Assembly: GCF_024539815.1 (NCBI RefSeq)
Contig: NZ_JAHHIU010000086.1
Location: 39,343 to 103,342, forward strand
Origin: Streptomyces hayashii
GTDB lineage: Bacteria; Actinomycetota; Actinomycetes; Streptomycetales; Streptomycetaceae
DNA length: 64,000 bases
Direction: 5' to 3'
The notes under the pieces are model-generated. The model saw only the letters and a list, made by a program, of their open reading frames with translations. It was not told where the DNA came from and made no database searches. Both the position numbers and the translations under genes were made by a program. Shown piece by piece: positions 26,202 to 34,290 of this stretch (position 1 is the first letter of the stretch; every line of letters starts with the position of its first letter).

Positions 26202-26298
26202 CGGGCCCCGCCGAGACGACGGCACGGGACGGGCGGCGCCCCGGCCGGCACCGGCGCCCGGGCCGCCGGGACGCGTGGCGGGGTCGGGCGCTGCGCCG

Positions 26299-26547
26299 TC
26301 AGGCACTGCGCCGGGCCCTGATGCGGCGCTTGAGGGCGCGGCGTTCCGTCTCGCTCGTGCCGCCCCACACCCCGAGGGTCTGATCGGTCTCCATGGCCCA
26401 TTCCAGGCACGGTTCACGCACCGGGCAGCGTCGGCAGACCGCCTTCGCCTGTTCCGTCTGCAGCAGCGCCGGGCCCGAGGTGCCGATCGGGAAGAAGAGG
26501 TCGGGGTCCTCGGTGCGGCACTCGGCGTGCTCTCGCCAGTCGTCCAT
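26299..26547 (-). CDS. WhiB-like (Wbl) iron-sulfur regulator
   Basis: 82 residues. It has the four Wbl cysteines (HAEC, then VCRRCPVREPC), which bind a 4Fe-4S cluster, followed by GVWGG and a basic tail RRALKRRIRARR. FFPIGTSGPALLQTEQAKAVC resembles the WhiB1/WblE branch. The start ATG 26547 is preferred over GTG 26556 because GCAGGTG lies 8 nt before it. It presumably acts as a sigma-factor-associated transcription regulator. Monocistronic. Confidence 0.87.
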   Translation of the reverse strand: MDDWREHAECRTEDPDLFFPIGTSGPALLQTEQAKAVCRRCPVREPCLEWAMETDQTLGVWGGTSETERRALKRRIRARRSA

Positions 26548-26650
26548 CGAAGTCACCTGCGATCGAGTCGTATGTGCTTTTCCGGATGTGTTGCTTGCGA
26601 TCGGGTCACCGGCACGGCGGCGCTGAAACAGGACGAGCCCACAAAAACGT

Positions 26651-27868
26651 TCACTGCTCCCGCAGACCCCACGGGGAGCCGTACTCCGTCAGCAGGTCGA
26701 GGAACGGCCGGGCGGGGAATGCCTCGGGGCCCAGCACGCCCGCGCCGGACCAGACGCCGGTGGCGAGCAACTCCAGGGCCACCACCGGGTTCACGGCCGT
26801 CTGCCACACCACGGCCTGGCTGCCGTACTCGGCCATGGACCACTGGTTGTCGACCACGTGGTAGAGGTAGACCTCGCGCGGCGCACCGTCCTTGACACCC
26901 CGTACCCAGGCGCCCGCGCAGGTCTTGCCGTGCATCGACCCGCCCAGCGTCGCCGGGTCGGGCAGACAGGCGGCCAGCACGTCCCGCGGCGAGACCTGCA
27001 CCGGGCCCCGCGCGCTCGGCACGGTCACCGGCTCGGTGCGGTCGAGTCCCAGCCGGTGCAGCGTCTTGAGGGTCTCGATGAACTCGCCGCCCAGGCCGTA
27101 CTTGAAGGTGACCCTGCGCGCCTTCACCCAGCGCGGCACGAGCAGCACCTCCTCGTGCTCGACGTTCACGCACTCCACCGGCCCGATGCCTTCGGGGAAG
27201 TCGAACACCTCGGGCTCGCTGAAGGGCGCCGTGGTGAACCAGCCCCGGTCCGCCTCGTAGACCACCGGCGGGTTCAGGCACTCCTCGACGGTGGTCCAGA
27301 TGTTGAAGGAGGGGGCGAAGTCATGGCCCTCGACGATGAGGTTCGCGCCGTCGCGGATGCCGATCTCCTCGATCTCGTCGAAGAGTTCGTCGGCGGCGTA
27401 CCGGGCGAAGACGTCCGACAGCCCCGGTTCGACTCCCATGCCGACCAGGGCGAGGGCGCCCGCCTCGGCCCATTCGGCGGCCTCGGCGAACTGCTCGTCG
27501 CCGAGCCGCACTCCGCACTCCTCGTGCGGACGCTCCGGGTGCGGCCGGGACAGCGACATCGCCATGTCGACGTAACGGGCTCCGGCGGTGCGCGCCGCGT
27601 GGAACAGGGGCATCACGAACCGCGGATCGGTGGCGTTGAGCAGGACGTCGCAGCGGTGGCGGTCGAGCAGGGCGGCCACGGCCGCCTCGTCGGAGGCGTC
27701 CACGCGCTCGGCGTGGAACCGGCCGTCGGCGCCGAGCGCGGCGACGGCGGCCTCGGCGCGGGCCGGGTCGTAGTCGGCGACGACCATCGCCTCGAAGAAC
27801 GGACGGCGGGCGGCGATCCGGGTGATGGCGGTGCCCACACCGCCGGCGCCCACGAGAAGGACACGCAT
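26651..27868 (-). CDS. Saccharopine dehydrogenase-like oxidoreductase
   Basis: 405 residues. The N-terminal NAD(P) Rossmann motif is VLLVGAGGVGTAITRIAARR, followed by DYDPARAE. The C-terminal domain matches the saccharopine dehydrogenase/carboxynorspermidine-like family (MGVEPGLSDVFARYAADELFDEIEEIGIRDG). The start ATG 27868 has GGGAG 8 nt upstream. Which amino acid or polyamine it handles is open. Divergent from a TetR gene, its probable regulator. Confidence 0.83.
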   Translation of the reverse strand: MRVLLVGAGGVGTAITRIAARRPFFEAMVVADYDPARAEAAVAALGADGRFHAERVDASDEAAVAALLDRHRCDVLLNATDPRFVMPLFHAARTAGARYVDMAMSLSRPHPERPHEECGVRLGDEQFAEAAEWAEAGALALVGMGVEPGLSDVFARYAADELFDEIEEIGIRDGANLIVEGHDFAPSFNIWTTVEECLNPPVVYEADRGWFTTAPFSEPEVFDFPEGIGPVECVNVEHEEVLLVPRWVKARRVTFKYGLGGEFIETLKTLHRLGLDRTEPVTVPSARGPVQVSPRDVLAACLPDPATLGGSMHGKTCAGAWVRGVKDGAPREVYLYHVVDNQWSMAEYGSQAVVWQTAVNPVVALELLATGVWSGAGVLGPEAFPARPFLDLLTEYGSPWGLREQ

Positions 27869-28008
27869 GACGAGAACTCCCTCGGTTCGAGAGTGCGAAC
27901 GAAAGATGTGCGAAGCGGGGCCCCTGCCCAGATACAACGCCGAGCGTCCGCGTAAGGTCAATGGCGTTGGCATAAGGCCGGACGACCGGCGCCGGGCGGG
28001 TTCCAGAA

Positions 28009-28048
28009 CACGAGGGCACGAGGGCACGAGGGCACGAGGGCACGAGGG
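28009..28048. repeat. 8-bp tandem repeat CACGAGGG, five perfect copies
   Basis: Five uninterrupted copies of CACGAGGG end 12 bp before the TetR ATG at 28061, so the array lies in its leader. The unit is not a multiple of three and is itself purine-rich and RBS-like (GAGGG). Confidence 0.85.
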
Positions 28049-28060
28049 AGCGTGGGGCAC

Positions 28061-28783
28061 ATGGCGAAGCAGGTCGTCCCCGAGGAGAAGCGGCGGCGAC
28101 GCCGGCCGACCAGGAGCGGGACCGTGCTGTCCGAGACGCTGATCGTCGAGGCGGCGCTGCGTCTGCTGCGCGAGCACGGCAGCGCCGGCCTCAGCGCCCG
28201 CCGCCTCGGGCTCGCCCTCGACTGCGACCCCAGCACGCTCTACCGCTACTTCCGGGGCATGGACGAACTCACCCTCGCCATCGGCGACGCGCTGATCGGC
28301 GAGGCGCTGCGCGGCTGGCGGCCCGCGGGGGAGTGGCGGACGGACCTGCACGCCGTGGGCCTGCGCATCCACGCCGCCTACGTCGCCCATCCCCAGGCCG
28401 CCCAGCTCACCGCGAGCCGGGTCTCCGGCCGGGCCAACGAACTCGCCGCCGACGAGGCCGTCCTGGACATCCTGCGCACCGCCGGTTTCCCGCTGTCGGA
28501 GACCGTGCGGATCTACCACGCGTTCATCGACCAGACCCTGGCCTTCGCCGCCCTGGACGCCGCGTCCCTGGCCCTGCCCCGCGCGGCGCAACGCGCCGAC
28601 GACGCGATCTGGCGCTCGACCTACGCCCGGCTGCCCGCCGAGACCCACCCGAGGATCGCCGAGGCGGCCCCGCTGCTGTCGACGCGCATGGTGACCAGCG
28701 CCTATCCGACGGCACTGGAGATGCTGCTGGACAGCGCACAGGCCCGGCTGACGGCCCTCACGGCAGCCGGTCGCCGGCCCTAA
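28061..28783 (+). CDS. TetR family transcriptional regulator
   Basis: 240 residues. A basic N-terminal extension (EKRRRRRPTRSG) precedes the HTH (LIVEAALRLLREHGSAGLSARRLGLALDCDPSTLYRYF). The C-terminal half resembles the TetR_C type that binds tetracycline-like or other bulky ligands. ATG 28061 is chosen over GTG 28052, as GGAG is spaced 10 nt from it and abuts the GTG. It overlaps tail-to-tail with the LysR gene by 4 nt. Likely controls the divergent saccharopine dehydrogenase-like gene. Confidence 0.85.
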   Translation: MAKQVVPEEKRRRRRPTRSGTVLSETLIVEAALRLLREHGSAGLSARRLGLALDCDPSTLYRYFRGMDELTLAIGDALIGEALRGWRPAGEWRTDLHAVGLRIHAAYVAHPQAAQLTASRVSGRANELAADEAVLDILRTAGFPLSETVRIYHAFIDQTLAFAALDAASLALPRAAQRADDAIWRSTYARLPAETHPRIAEAAPLLSTRMVTSAYPTALEMLLDSAQARLTALTAAGRRP

Positions 28784-29688
28784 GGAGCGCGGTTCAGCGA
28801 CTCGGCCGCCGTGGCGGCCACCGCGTCCGCGACCGCCGCCAGGGCCGGGGAGTCGAGCTTCCACTGCTGCCAGTACAGGGGGACGTCCAGCGGGCGGTCG
28901 GGGGCGAGGGGCACCAGGCGGCCCGAGCGCAGCAGGGGTTCGGCCTGGACCTCGGGCACCATGCCCCAGCCGAACCCGGCCACGACCGAGGCGACGAAAC
29001 CCTCCGAGGTGGGCACGGCGTGGCGCACCGGACCCGCGCCCCGGGCGCCCCGTCGCAGGCCGCGCACGAAGGCGTCCTGGAGGTCGTCGCTGCGGTCGAA
29101 GGCCATCACCGGGGCCCGCGTCAGGCTGTCGTGGAGCGGGCCGTCGGCGAGGTGGCGGGCGACGAAGTCGGGACTGGCCGCGGCCAGGTAGCGCATCGTG
29201 CCCAGAGCCCGCACCGAGCAGCCGGTCACCGGGACGGGCGATGACGTCACCGCCGCCATCACCAGCCCTTCCCGCAGCAGTTCGGCCGTGCGGGTCTCGT
29301 CCTCGCGGTGCAGTTCGAAGCAGAGCCGCGGCTCCTGAGCCACCCGCGCGAGGGCCGGCAGGAACCAGGTGGCCAGCGAGTCCGCGTTCACCGCGACGGT
29401 CACCCGGGTCGGTTCGCCCTCGCCGCTCATGCCCAGCTCGGAGCGTGTGTCGCGCTCCAGCCGGGCCAGCTGGCGGGCGAACCGCACGACGATCTCGCCG
29501 GACTCGGTGGGGCGCACCGGCTTGGTGCGCAGCAGCAAAACCCGGCCGGTGCGCTGCTCCAGGGCCTTGACGCGCTGACTGACCGCCGACGGCGTCACAT
29601 GCAGGGCGGCGGCCGCCGCGTCGAAGGTGCCCTCGTCGACCACGGCGAGCAGGGTGCGCACCTGGTCGAGCGGGAGGTCCGTCATCAT
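28780..29688 (-). CDS. ArgP/LysG-type LysR regulator
   Basis: 302 residues. The N-terminal LysR HTH (LPLDQVRTLLAVVDEGTFDAAAAALHVTPSAVSQRVKALEQ) and effector domain match the ArgP/LysG branch, which activates basic amino acid exporters. It is divergent from a LysE/ArgO exporter, the same arrangement as lysG-lysE of Corynebacterium. It is expected to bind lysine or arginine and activate the exporter promoter from the shared 110-bp gap. Confidence 0.88.
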   Translation of the reverse strand: MMTDLPLDQVRTLLAVVDEGTFDAAAAALHVTPSAVSQRVKALEQRTGRVLLLRTKPVRPTESGEIVVRFARQLARLERDTRSELGMSGEGEPTRVTVAVNADSLATWFLPALARVAQEPRLCFELHREDETRTAELLREGLVMAAVTSSPVPVTGCSVRALGTMRYLAAASPDFVARHLADGPLHDSLTRAPVMAFDRSDDLQDAFVRGLRRGARGAGPVRHAVPTSEGFVASVVAGFGWGMVPEVQAEPLLRSGRLVPLAPDRPLDVPLYWQQWKLDSPALAAVADAVAATAAESLNRAP

Positions 29689-29798
29689 CGCCGTGCCACC
29701 GGCTCGTGTGTCACCGACTCCTGTGTCATCACAGACGCTAATGATACGTAAGAATCTTTAGCTGTACCCGCAGTGATCGACTGCCTAGCGTGGACGGC
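29689..29798 (+). promoter_or_regulatory. Shared lysG/lysE-type promoter region, likely leaderless exporter start
   Basis: AT-richer 110-bp gap between the divergent LysR and LysE genes. TAGCGT at 29786-29791 is a good Streptomyces -10 hexamer placed 7 nt before the exporter ATG at 29799, and there is no ribosome-binding site. This points to a leaderless mRNA. The stretch around 29735-29765 (tgatacgtaagaatcttta) is a plausible LysR activator site. Confidence 0.5.
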
Positions 29799-30416
29799 AT
29801 GTCCCACGCACTCACCGCCGCGGCCGCCGGCTTCGGCACCGGTCTCTCGCTCATCGTCGCCATCGGCGCCCAGAACGCGTTCGTCCTGCGCCAGGGGATC
29901 CGGCGGGACGCGGTGCTGGCCGTCGTGGGGATCTGCGCCCTGTCCGACGCCCTGCTCATCGCGCTCGGCGTCGGCGGGGTCGGCGCGGTGGTGGTCGCCT
30001 GGCCCGGAGCGCTGACCGCAGTCGGCTGGATCGGCGGGGCGTTCCTGCTCGGGTACGGGCTCCTCGCGGCCCGCCGGGTGCTCCGGCCCGGCACGGACGG
30101 CCTGCGCACGGACGGCGAGGCCGCGGGTTCGCGCCGCCGGGCCGTGCTCACCTGCCTTGCGCTGACCTGGCTCAATCCGCACGTCTACCTCGACACGGTC
30201 TTCCTGCTCGGCTCGATCGCCGCCGACCGCGGCCCGCTGCGCTGGACGTTCGGGCTCGGCGCCGCGCTGGCCAGCCTGTGCTGGTTCGCCGCCCTGGGCT
30301 TCGGCGGCCGGCTGCTCGGCCGCTTCCTGGCCCGCCCCGCGGCCTGGCGGGTCCTGGACGGCCTGGTGGCCGTCACGATGATCACGCTCGGCGGGCTGCT
30401 GATCGCCCGGGCCTGA
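29799..30416 (+). CDS. LysE/ArgO family amino acid exporter
   Basis: 205 residues with about six hydrophobic helices. The family signature is AAGFGTGLSLIVAIGAQNAFVLRQGIRR near the N-terminus, and LTWLNPHVYLDTVFLLGS is in the middle. Exports basic amino acids across the cell membrane. ATG 29799 is preferred to GTG 29790 because the -10 element overlaps the GTG. Presumably activated by the adjacent LysR protein. Confidence 0.9.
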   Translation: MSHALTAAAAGFGTGLSLIVAIGAQNAFVLRQGIRRDAVLAVVGICALSDALLIALGVGGVGAVVVAWPGALTAVGWIGGAFLLGYGLLAARRVLRPGTDGLRTDGEAAGSRRRAVLTCLALTWLNPHVYLDTVFLLGSIAADRGPLRWTFGLGAALASLCWFAALGFGGRLLGRFLARPAAWRVLDGLVAVTMITLGGLLIARA

Positions 30417-30519
30417 CGTCCGCGATCCGGGACGGCGGGTCCAAATGAGCGGCGAAAGCGAGGAGGGCTGCGATAGTGGCCCACGGAATCGAAAGATGTA
30501 ACGAGCAACCAGGAAGCGC

Positions 30520-31824
30520 GTGGACACCAGCGAGAGCACCCCCGCACCCGAGGCCGAGGAGACCGACGGCCGTCCGCGCGGAGCGGCCCGGCGCGGTTGG
30601 CGCCGCTGGGCCATGGACACCCGGCCCCTGCGCCGCCCGGCCTACCGGCGGCTGTGGTCCTCGACCGTCGTCACGGCCGTGGGCAGCCAGCTCACCGCCG
30701 TCGCCGTGCCCAAGCAGATCTACGACATCACCGGCTCCTCCGCCTGGGTCGGCTACGCGAGCCTCGCCGGACTGGTGCCGATGGTGCTGTTCGCGCTCTG
30801 GGGCGGGGCGGTGGCCGACACCGTCGACCGCCGCAAGCTGCTGCTGGTCACCAACAGCGGCATCGCCGTCACCTCGGTGCTGTTCTGGATCCAGGCGGCC
30901 TCGGGGCTCGACTCGGTTGCCGTGCTGATGGTGCTGCTCGCCGCCCAGCAGGCGTTCTTCGGCCTCAACTCGCCCGCCCGCAACGCCTCCATCGCCCGGC
31001 TGGTCCCGGCGGACGAGCTCGCCGCCGCCAACGCGCTCGGCTCCACCGTCATGCAGACGGGTCTGGTCGCGGGACCGCTGCTCGCGGGCGCGCTGATACC
31101 CGTGATCGGGCTCCCCGAGCTGTACCTTCTCGACGCCGTCGCGCTGTGCGTGACCCTGTGGGCGGTGTTCCGGCTGCCCGCGCTGCCCCCGTCGTCGAGC
31201 GCGACCGTCCGGCGGGCCGGACTGCGCGAGATCGCGGAGGGCTTCCGCTACATCTCCCTGCACAAGGTGCTGCTGCTGTCCTTCCTCGCCGACGTCATCG
31301 CCATGGTCTTCGGCATGCCCCGCGCCCTGTTCCCGCAGCTCGCCGCCCAGACGTACGCCTCGTACGGCGAAGGGCTCGCCCTCGGTCTGCTGTTCGCGGC
31401 GATCCCGGTCGGGGCGGTGCTGGGCGGGCTCTTCTCCGGCACGTTCTCCCGGGCGCGCAGGCACGGCTGGATGGTCATCGGCGCGGTCGTCGCGTGGGGC
31501 GTGTCGATCGCCGGCTTCGGGATGAGCCGCAGTCTGTGGCTCGCGGTGGCGTTCCTCGCCTGCGCCGGCGTCGCCGACATGGTCTCCATGGTCTTCCGGG
31601 GGGCGATCCTGCTGTCCGCCGCCACCGACGAGATGCGCGGACGCATGCAGGGCGTCTTCACGGTCGTCGTGGCGGGCGGCCCGCGGCTGGCCGACGTCCT
31701 GCACGGCACCGCGGGCGCGGCTTTCGGGCCCCGCGCGGCCGTCGCCGGGGGAGGTCTGCTGGTCGTCGGGCTCATGCTGGGCCTGGCGGTCGCGGTGCCC
31801 GCGCTGCGCCGGTACCGCATCTGA
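30520..31824 (+). CDS. MFS transporter, EntS/MFS_3 type
   Basis: 434 residues with about 11-12 transmembrane helices after a hydrophilic N-terminus of ~45 residues. The cytoplasmic loop motif GGAVADTVDRRKLL is the MFS motif A, and FFGLNSPARNASIARLVPADELAAANAL is typical of MFS_3 proteins such as the enterobactin exporter EntS. A siderophore or small-molecule exporter is likely. The GTG start at 30520 has AGGA 5 nt upstream. No substrate clue is nearby. Confidence 0.86.
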   Translation: MDTSESTPAPEAEETDGRPRGAARRGWRRWAMDTRPLRRPAYRRLWSSTVVTAVGSQLTAVAVPKQIYDITGSSAWVGYASLAGLVPMVLFALWGGAVADTVDRRKLLLVTNSGIAVTSVLFWIQAASGLDSVAVLMVLLAAQQAFFGLNSPARNASIARLVPADELAAANALGSTVMQTGLVAGPLLAGALIPVIGLPELYLLDAVALCVTLWAVFRLPALPPSSSATVRRAGLREIAEGFRYISLHKVLLLSFLADVIAMVFGMPRALFPQLAAQTYASYGEGLALGLLFAAIPVGAVLGGLFSGTFSRARRHGWMVIGAVVAWGVSIAGFGMSRSLWLAVAFLACAGVADMVSMVFRGAILLSAATDEMRGRMQGVFTVVVAGGPRLADVLHGTAGAAFGPRAAVAGGGLLVVGLMLGLAVAVPALRRYRI

Positions 31825-31935
31825 GGGCGGGGCGTCGCAGGAGGAACGGGGGGCGCGGCGGCGGACCGGGGCCCGGTGGCGGACCTCGGCCGGGCTCCGC
31901 GGGCGGACTGGCCGGGGAGCGGGGCGGGCCGCCGG

Positions 31936-32391
31936 CTACAGCGCCCCGCGCCGGTGGGAGCCGTACTGCTCCATGAGTCTGCCCCGGGTCATCTCCAGCC
32001 GGTGCGCGAGGATCTCCGCCACGATCCGCACCAGCGACATCCCGAGCGACGGTTCCTCCTCGCAGAGTTTGAGCACGGGCTGCGCCTCGAACTCGTAGGC
32101 GCGCACCGGGCTGAAGGCCTCGGCGCCGAAGTCCCAGCGGTACGGCGGGAACAGCCACGACCAGCCCAGCAGGTCGCCGGAGCCGAGGCTGGCGACGGTG
32201 ACCCGTCGCTGGGGCGTCACCTGCTGGACGAGCGAGACGGCGCCGGACCGGACGACCCAGAAACGGTCGGCCGTGCCGCCCGCCTCGAAGATCCGGGCGT
32301 CTTCCGCGAAGGAGACCTCCCTCGCGAGCTCCATGAGACGTCCGCGCTGGGGCGGGGGGAGCGCGGTCAGCAGTCTGGTCGCTTTGGTCAT
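31936..32391 (-). CDS. Cyclic-nucleotide-binding (Crp/Fnr-like) sensor without HTH
   Basis: 151 residues. It has a single cNMP-binding fold (FAEDARIFEAGGTADRFWVVRSGAVSLVQQVTPQRRVTVASLGSGDLLGWSWLFPPYRW) and stops before any DNA-binding domain. The start ATG 32391 has GAGGAG 9 nt upstream; the frame continues upstream to 32655 but is compositionally unlike protein. It may bind cAMP or another effector and act through a partner. The long upstream gap suggests a leader or remote promoter. Confidence 0.8.
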   Translation of the reverse strand: MTKATRLLTALPPPQRGRLMELAREVSFAEDARIFEAGGTADRFWVVRSGAVSLVQQVTPQRRVTVASLGSGDLLGWSWLFPPYRWDFGAEAFSPVRAYEFEAQPVLKLCEEEPSLGMSLVRIVAEILAHRLEMTRGRLMEQYGSHRRGAL

Positions 32392-32838
32392 GGCGCGGGG
32401 CTCCTCGCCGACGATTCGGAGGGGGGTGTCCTCCCCTTCCCATTTCAGCCGCTGCAGCCGTCCCGGGCACCTCGGCGGACGGCACTTTTCCGGATTCCGC
32501 ACGTCCAGCGCCCGGGCCGGCGCGTTCCAGCGCCCCGGGCGCTGCGTGTGCGGGCGAGGTGCGGACAAGGAGAAGCCCTGGCTGGACGGGGGAAGCCAGC
32601 CAGGGCGGTAAAGGGTGGCGGACGGAGGAGAAGTAGCGTCGACCCCGTCCACCACGTATGTATGAACCGTAAACCATTCACGGAGGTTTCACACAGAGGA
32701 AACCCGGTCCAGTGACCCGTTTCACTCCGCGTCACCGGATCGCGTCATCTCCGCGGAGATCATCCGCAGTTGGGCCTCCGCGCGCGTCGCGGTCGGCGCG
32801 ACGATCCGCAACTGCGGTGCCGCTCCCAGGAGTTCCGG
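32392..32838. other. Long intergenic region with strong hairpin
   Basis: 447 nt without a convincing gene. It contains a 10-bp perfect hairpin (32576-32605) and an AT-richer stretch (32650-32720, atgtatgaaccgtaaaccattc) that looks like promoter DNA for the leftward cNMP-sensor gene. If transcription starts there, the leader is about 260-300 nt and includes the hairpin. I found no match to a riboswitch class I know. Confidence 0.45.
32576..32605. terminator. Intergenic hairpin, terminator or leader structure
   Basis: CCCTGGCTGG - 10 nt - CCAGCCAGGG, a perfect 10-bp stem. It could end the small leftward gene at 32839 or be part of the leader of the gene at 32391. There is no U-run on either strand. 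Confidence 0.45.
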
Positions 32839-33060
32839 TCAGTCCCCGTCGGTGGAACGGCCGGGCGTCAGGATCTCGTCCAGCACTCTGACCACGGCCT
32901 CGTAGGCGAGACCCCGCACGTGGGCGTCGCGCGCCCCGTCCGGATCGGTCTGGGAGAGTTCGGCGTTGCGGGCCCGGCAGGCCAGCAGTTCCTCCCGCGC
33001 GCAGGTGTGGGAGCGCCGGATGCGCCGCAGCAGTTCGTCGGAGTCCACCACATCGGTCAT
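32839..33060 (-). CDS. Small hypothetical protein
   Basis: 73 residues, mostly helical and charged, starting TDVVDSDELLRRIRRSHTCAREELLACRARNAELS. It has two cysteines (Cys20 and Cys28) and no membrane segment. Not recognised. ATG 33060 has a weak TAGGCG site. Codon bias fits a real gene, but its small size keeps confidence moderate. Confidence 0.55.
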   Translation of the reverse strand: MTDVVDSDELLRRIRRSHTCAREELLACRARNAELSQTDPDGARDAHVRGLAYEAVVRVLDEILTPGRSTDGD

Positions 33061-33518
33061 GCGGGTCGCCTACCCGCACCGGGCCGGACAATGGCTCCCC
33101 GGTGCTCCCCGGTGCTCCCCGGAACTTCCTGGACGGATTGCTCCAGGTCCGGGAGGTTTGGCCGGCACGGGGAAGGTCAGCCGAACAGGAGACAACAGGA
33201 CAGACCGCACCGTCCGGCCGGACGGCCGGGTGCGGGAGGGCGTCGGGGCCGCCGCCCGGATCGGCGGCCGGCCCCGGGGGCCGGACGGTCCGCCCGTCGT
33301 GGACCCACGATCCGCCCCCGGTCCGACCGAGCGCGTCCGCCGCTGGACCCATGCGCCGTCGCACGCGTCGGACCGGGCCGGGGAGGAGGGCCGCCGGGCC
33401 CCCGGCCCGGGGTCCGCTCGGCCGGCGGTCGCCCGCCCGTCCCGCCCGGCCCGCGGTCCACTCGATCCACGGCCCAGCCGTCCACGGCCCAGCCGTCCAC
33501 AGTCAGGGGAGCGAAAGG
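33061..33518. other. Repeat-rich intergenic region
   Basis: About 460 nt with no gene I can support. Short direct repeats: a 10-bp GCTCCCCGGT unit, nearly three copies at 33094-33122, and a ~15-bp CCACGGCCCAGCCGT unit, two copies at about 33467-33498, just before the HATPase gene. Very GC-rich. Confidence 0.4.
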
Positions 33519-33965
33519 ATGCGTACGAACGACTCGACCGACCGCGTGAGGGCGCCCGAGGGTCTGTCGTCCCGGTGCGAAGGGCGCCGGCTGTGCCGGC
33601 CGGCCGACGTCCGCAGTGCCGTGAGAAAGGCCGTGAGCGGCAGGTGCCGAGCCGTCGGGTGTCCTTATGACGAGGAGGCGCTCTCCGACGCCCTGCTCGT
33701 CGCCACCGAACTCACCAGCAACGCCATCCTGCACGGCGGCGGCGTCACCGGCTTCGACGTCGACGTGCGGGGGCGGTCCGTGCGCGTGTCCGTGAGCGAC
33801 CGCAGCGACCGTCCGCCGGTCGCCGTCGCCCCCTTCGACGAGCACGGGCGACGGCGGGTCGGCGGGCGGGGCTGGCCGATCGTCTGCCGGCTCGCCCGTG
33901 ACGTCGAGGTCCGCGGTCTGCCGTCCGGCGGCAAGCGCGTCACCGCGGTCGTCCCCGTGTTCTGA
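33519..33965 (+). CDS. RsbW-like ATP-binding protein (putative anti-sigma factor)
   Basis: 148 residues with a GHKL HATPase fold: N box ALLVATELTSNAILHGGG, then VSVSDRSDRPP as a modified G1 box, and GGRGWPIVCRLARDVEV near the end. In Streptomyces these free HATPase proteins act as anti-sigma factor kinases or partners of STAS proteins. ATG 33519 has GGGGAG 7 nt upstream. It is 325 bp before a SigB/F-type sigma gene on the same strand, a natural candidate target. Confidence 0.82.
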   Translation: MRTNDSTDRVRAPEGLSSRCEGRRLCRPADVRSAVRKAVSGRCRAVGCPYDEEALSDALLVATELTSNAILHGGGVTGFDVDVRGRSVRVSVSDRSDRPPVAVAPFDEHGRRRVGGRGWPIVCRLARDVEVRGLPSGGKRVTAVVPVF

Positions 33966-34003
33966 CCCGCCGTCCGGCCGCGTCCCGGTCCGTGACCCGA
34001 CCC

Positions 34004-34073
34004 GTGCCACGGCCGCCGTGCCACGGCCGCCGTGCCACGGCCGCCGTGCCACGGCCGCCGTGCCACGGTCGCC
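34004..34073. repeat. 14-bp tandem repeat, five copies, each a palindrome
   Basis: Five head-to-tail copies of GTGCCACGGCCGCC (the last with one mismatch) fill the 325-bp gap between the HATPase and sigma genes. Each junction creates the inverted repeat CCGTG-C-CACGG. Apart from this array, the gap (33966-34290) shows only the sigma-gene upstream region, whose promoter I could not place. Confidence 0.85.
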
Positions 34074-34290
34074 GGGCCGCGGTCGGCGGGCTCGGGGAGG
34101 GGCTTCGTGAACACCTTTTGCCCATGCGGAGTTTGTACGTCCAGGGGTAGGGCAGACGGATGTTCGTGCTTCGGACCGGAGGCGCGCCGACGGGAGCGGT
34201 GGGACCGCTTCGGGGCGCTGCACGTGCCCCGGGTGTCAGGAGCCCTCCCGTCGTCAGTCACCTGAAACAACCGTTCAGGAGCGTTTACGC

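Noticed and set aside
27935..27969. CAACGCC...GGCGTTG inverted repeat between the saccharopine dehydrogenase-like and TetR genes as an operator
   Set aside because: The 7-bp arms are 21 nt apart, too far for a standard TetR site; it may be chance in GC-rich DNA.
32576..32605. Known riboswitch class (for example cyclic di-AMP ydaO) around the hairpin
   Set aside because: I could not find the conserved core sequences of any class I know; only a simple stem is supported.
34131..34150. GTTT...GGGTAG upstream of the sigma gene as a SigB promoter
   Set aside because: The spacer is only 10 nt, outside the 14-16 nt range.
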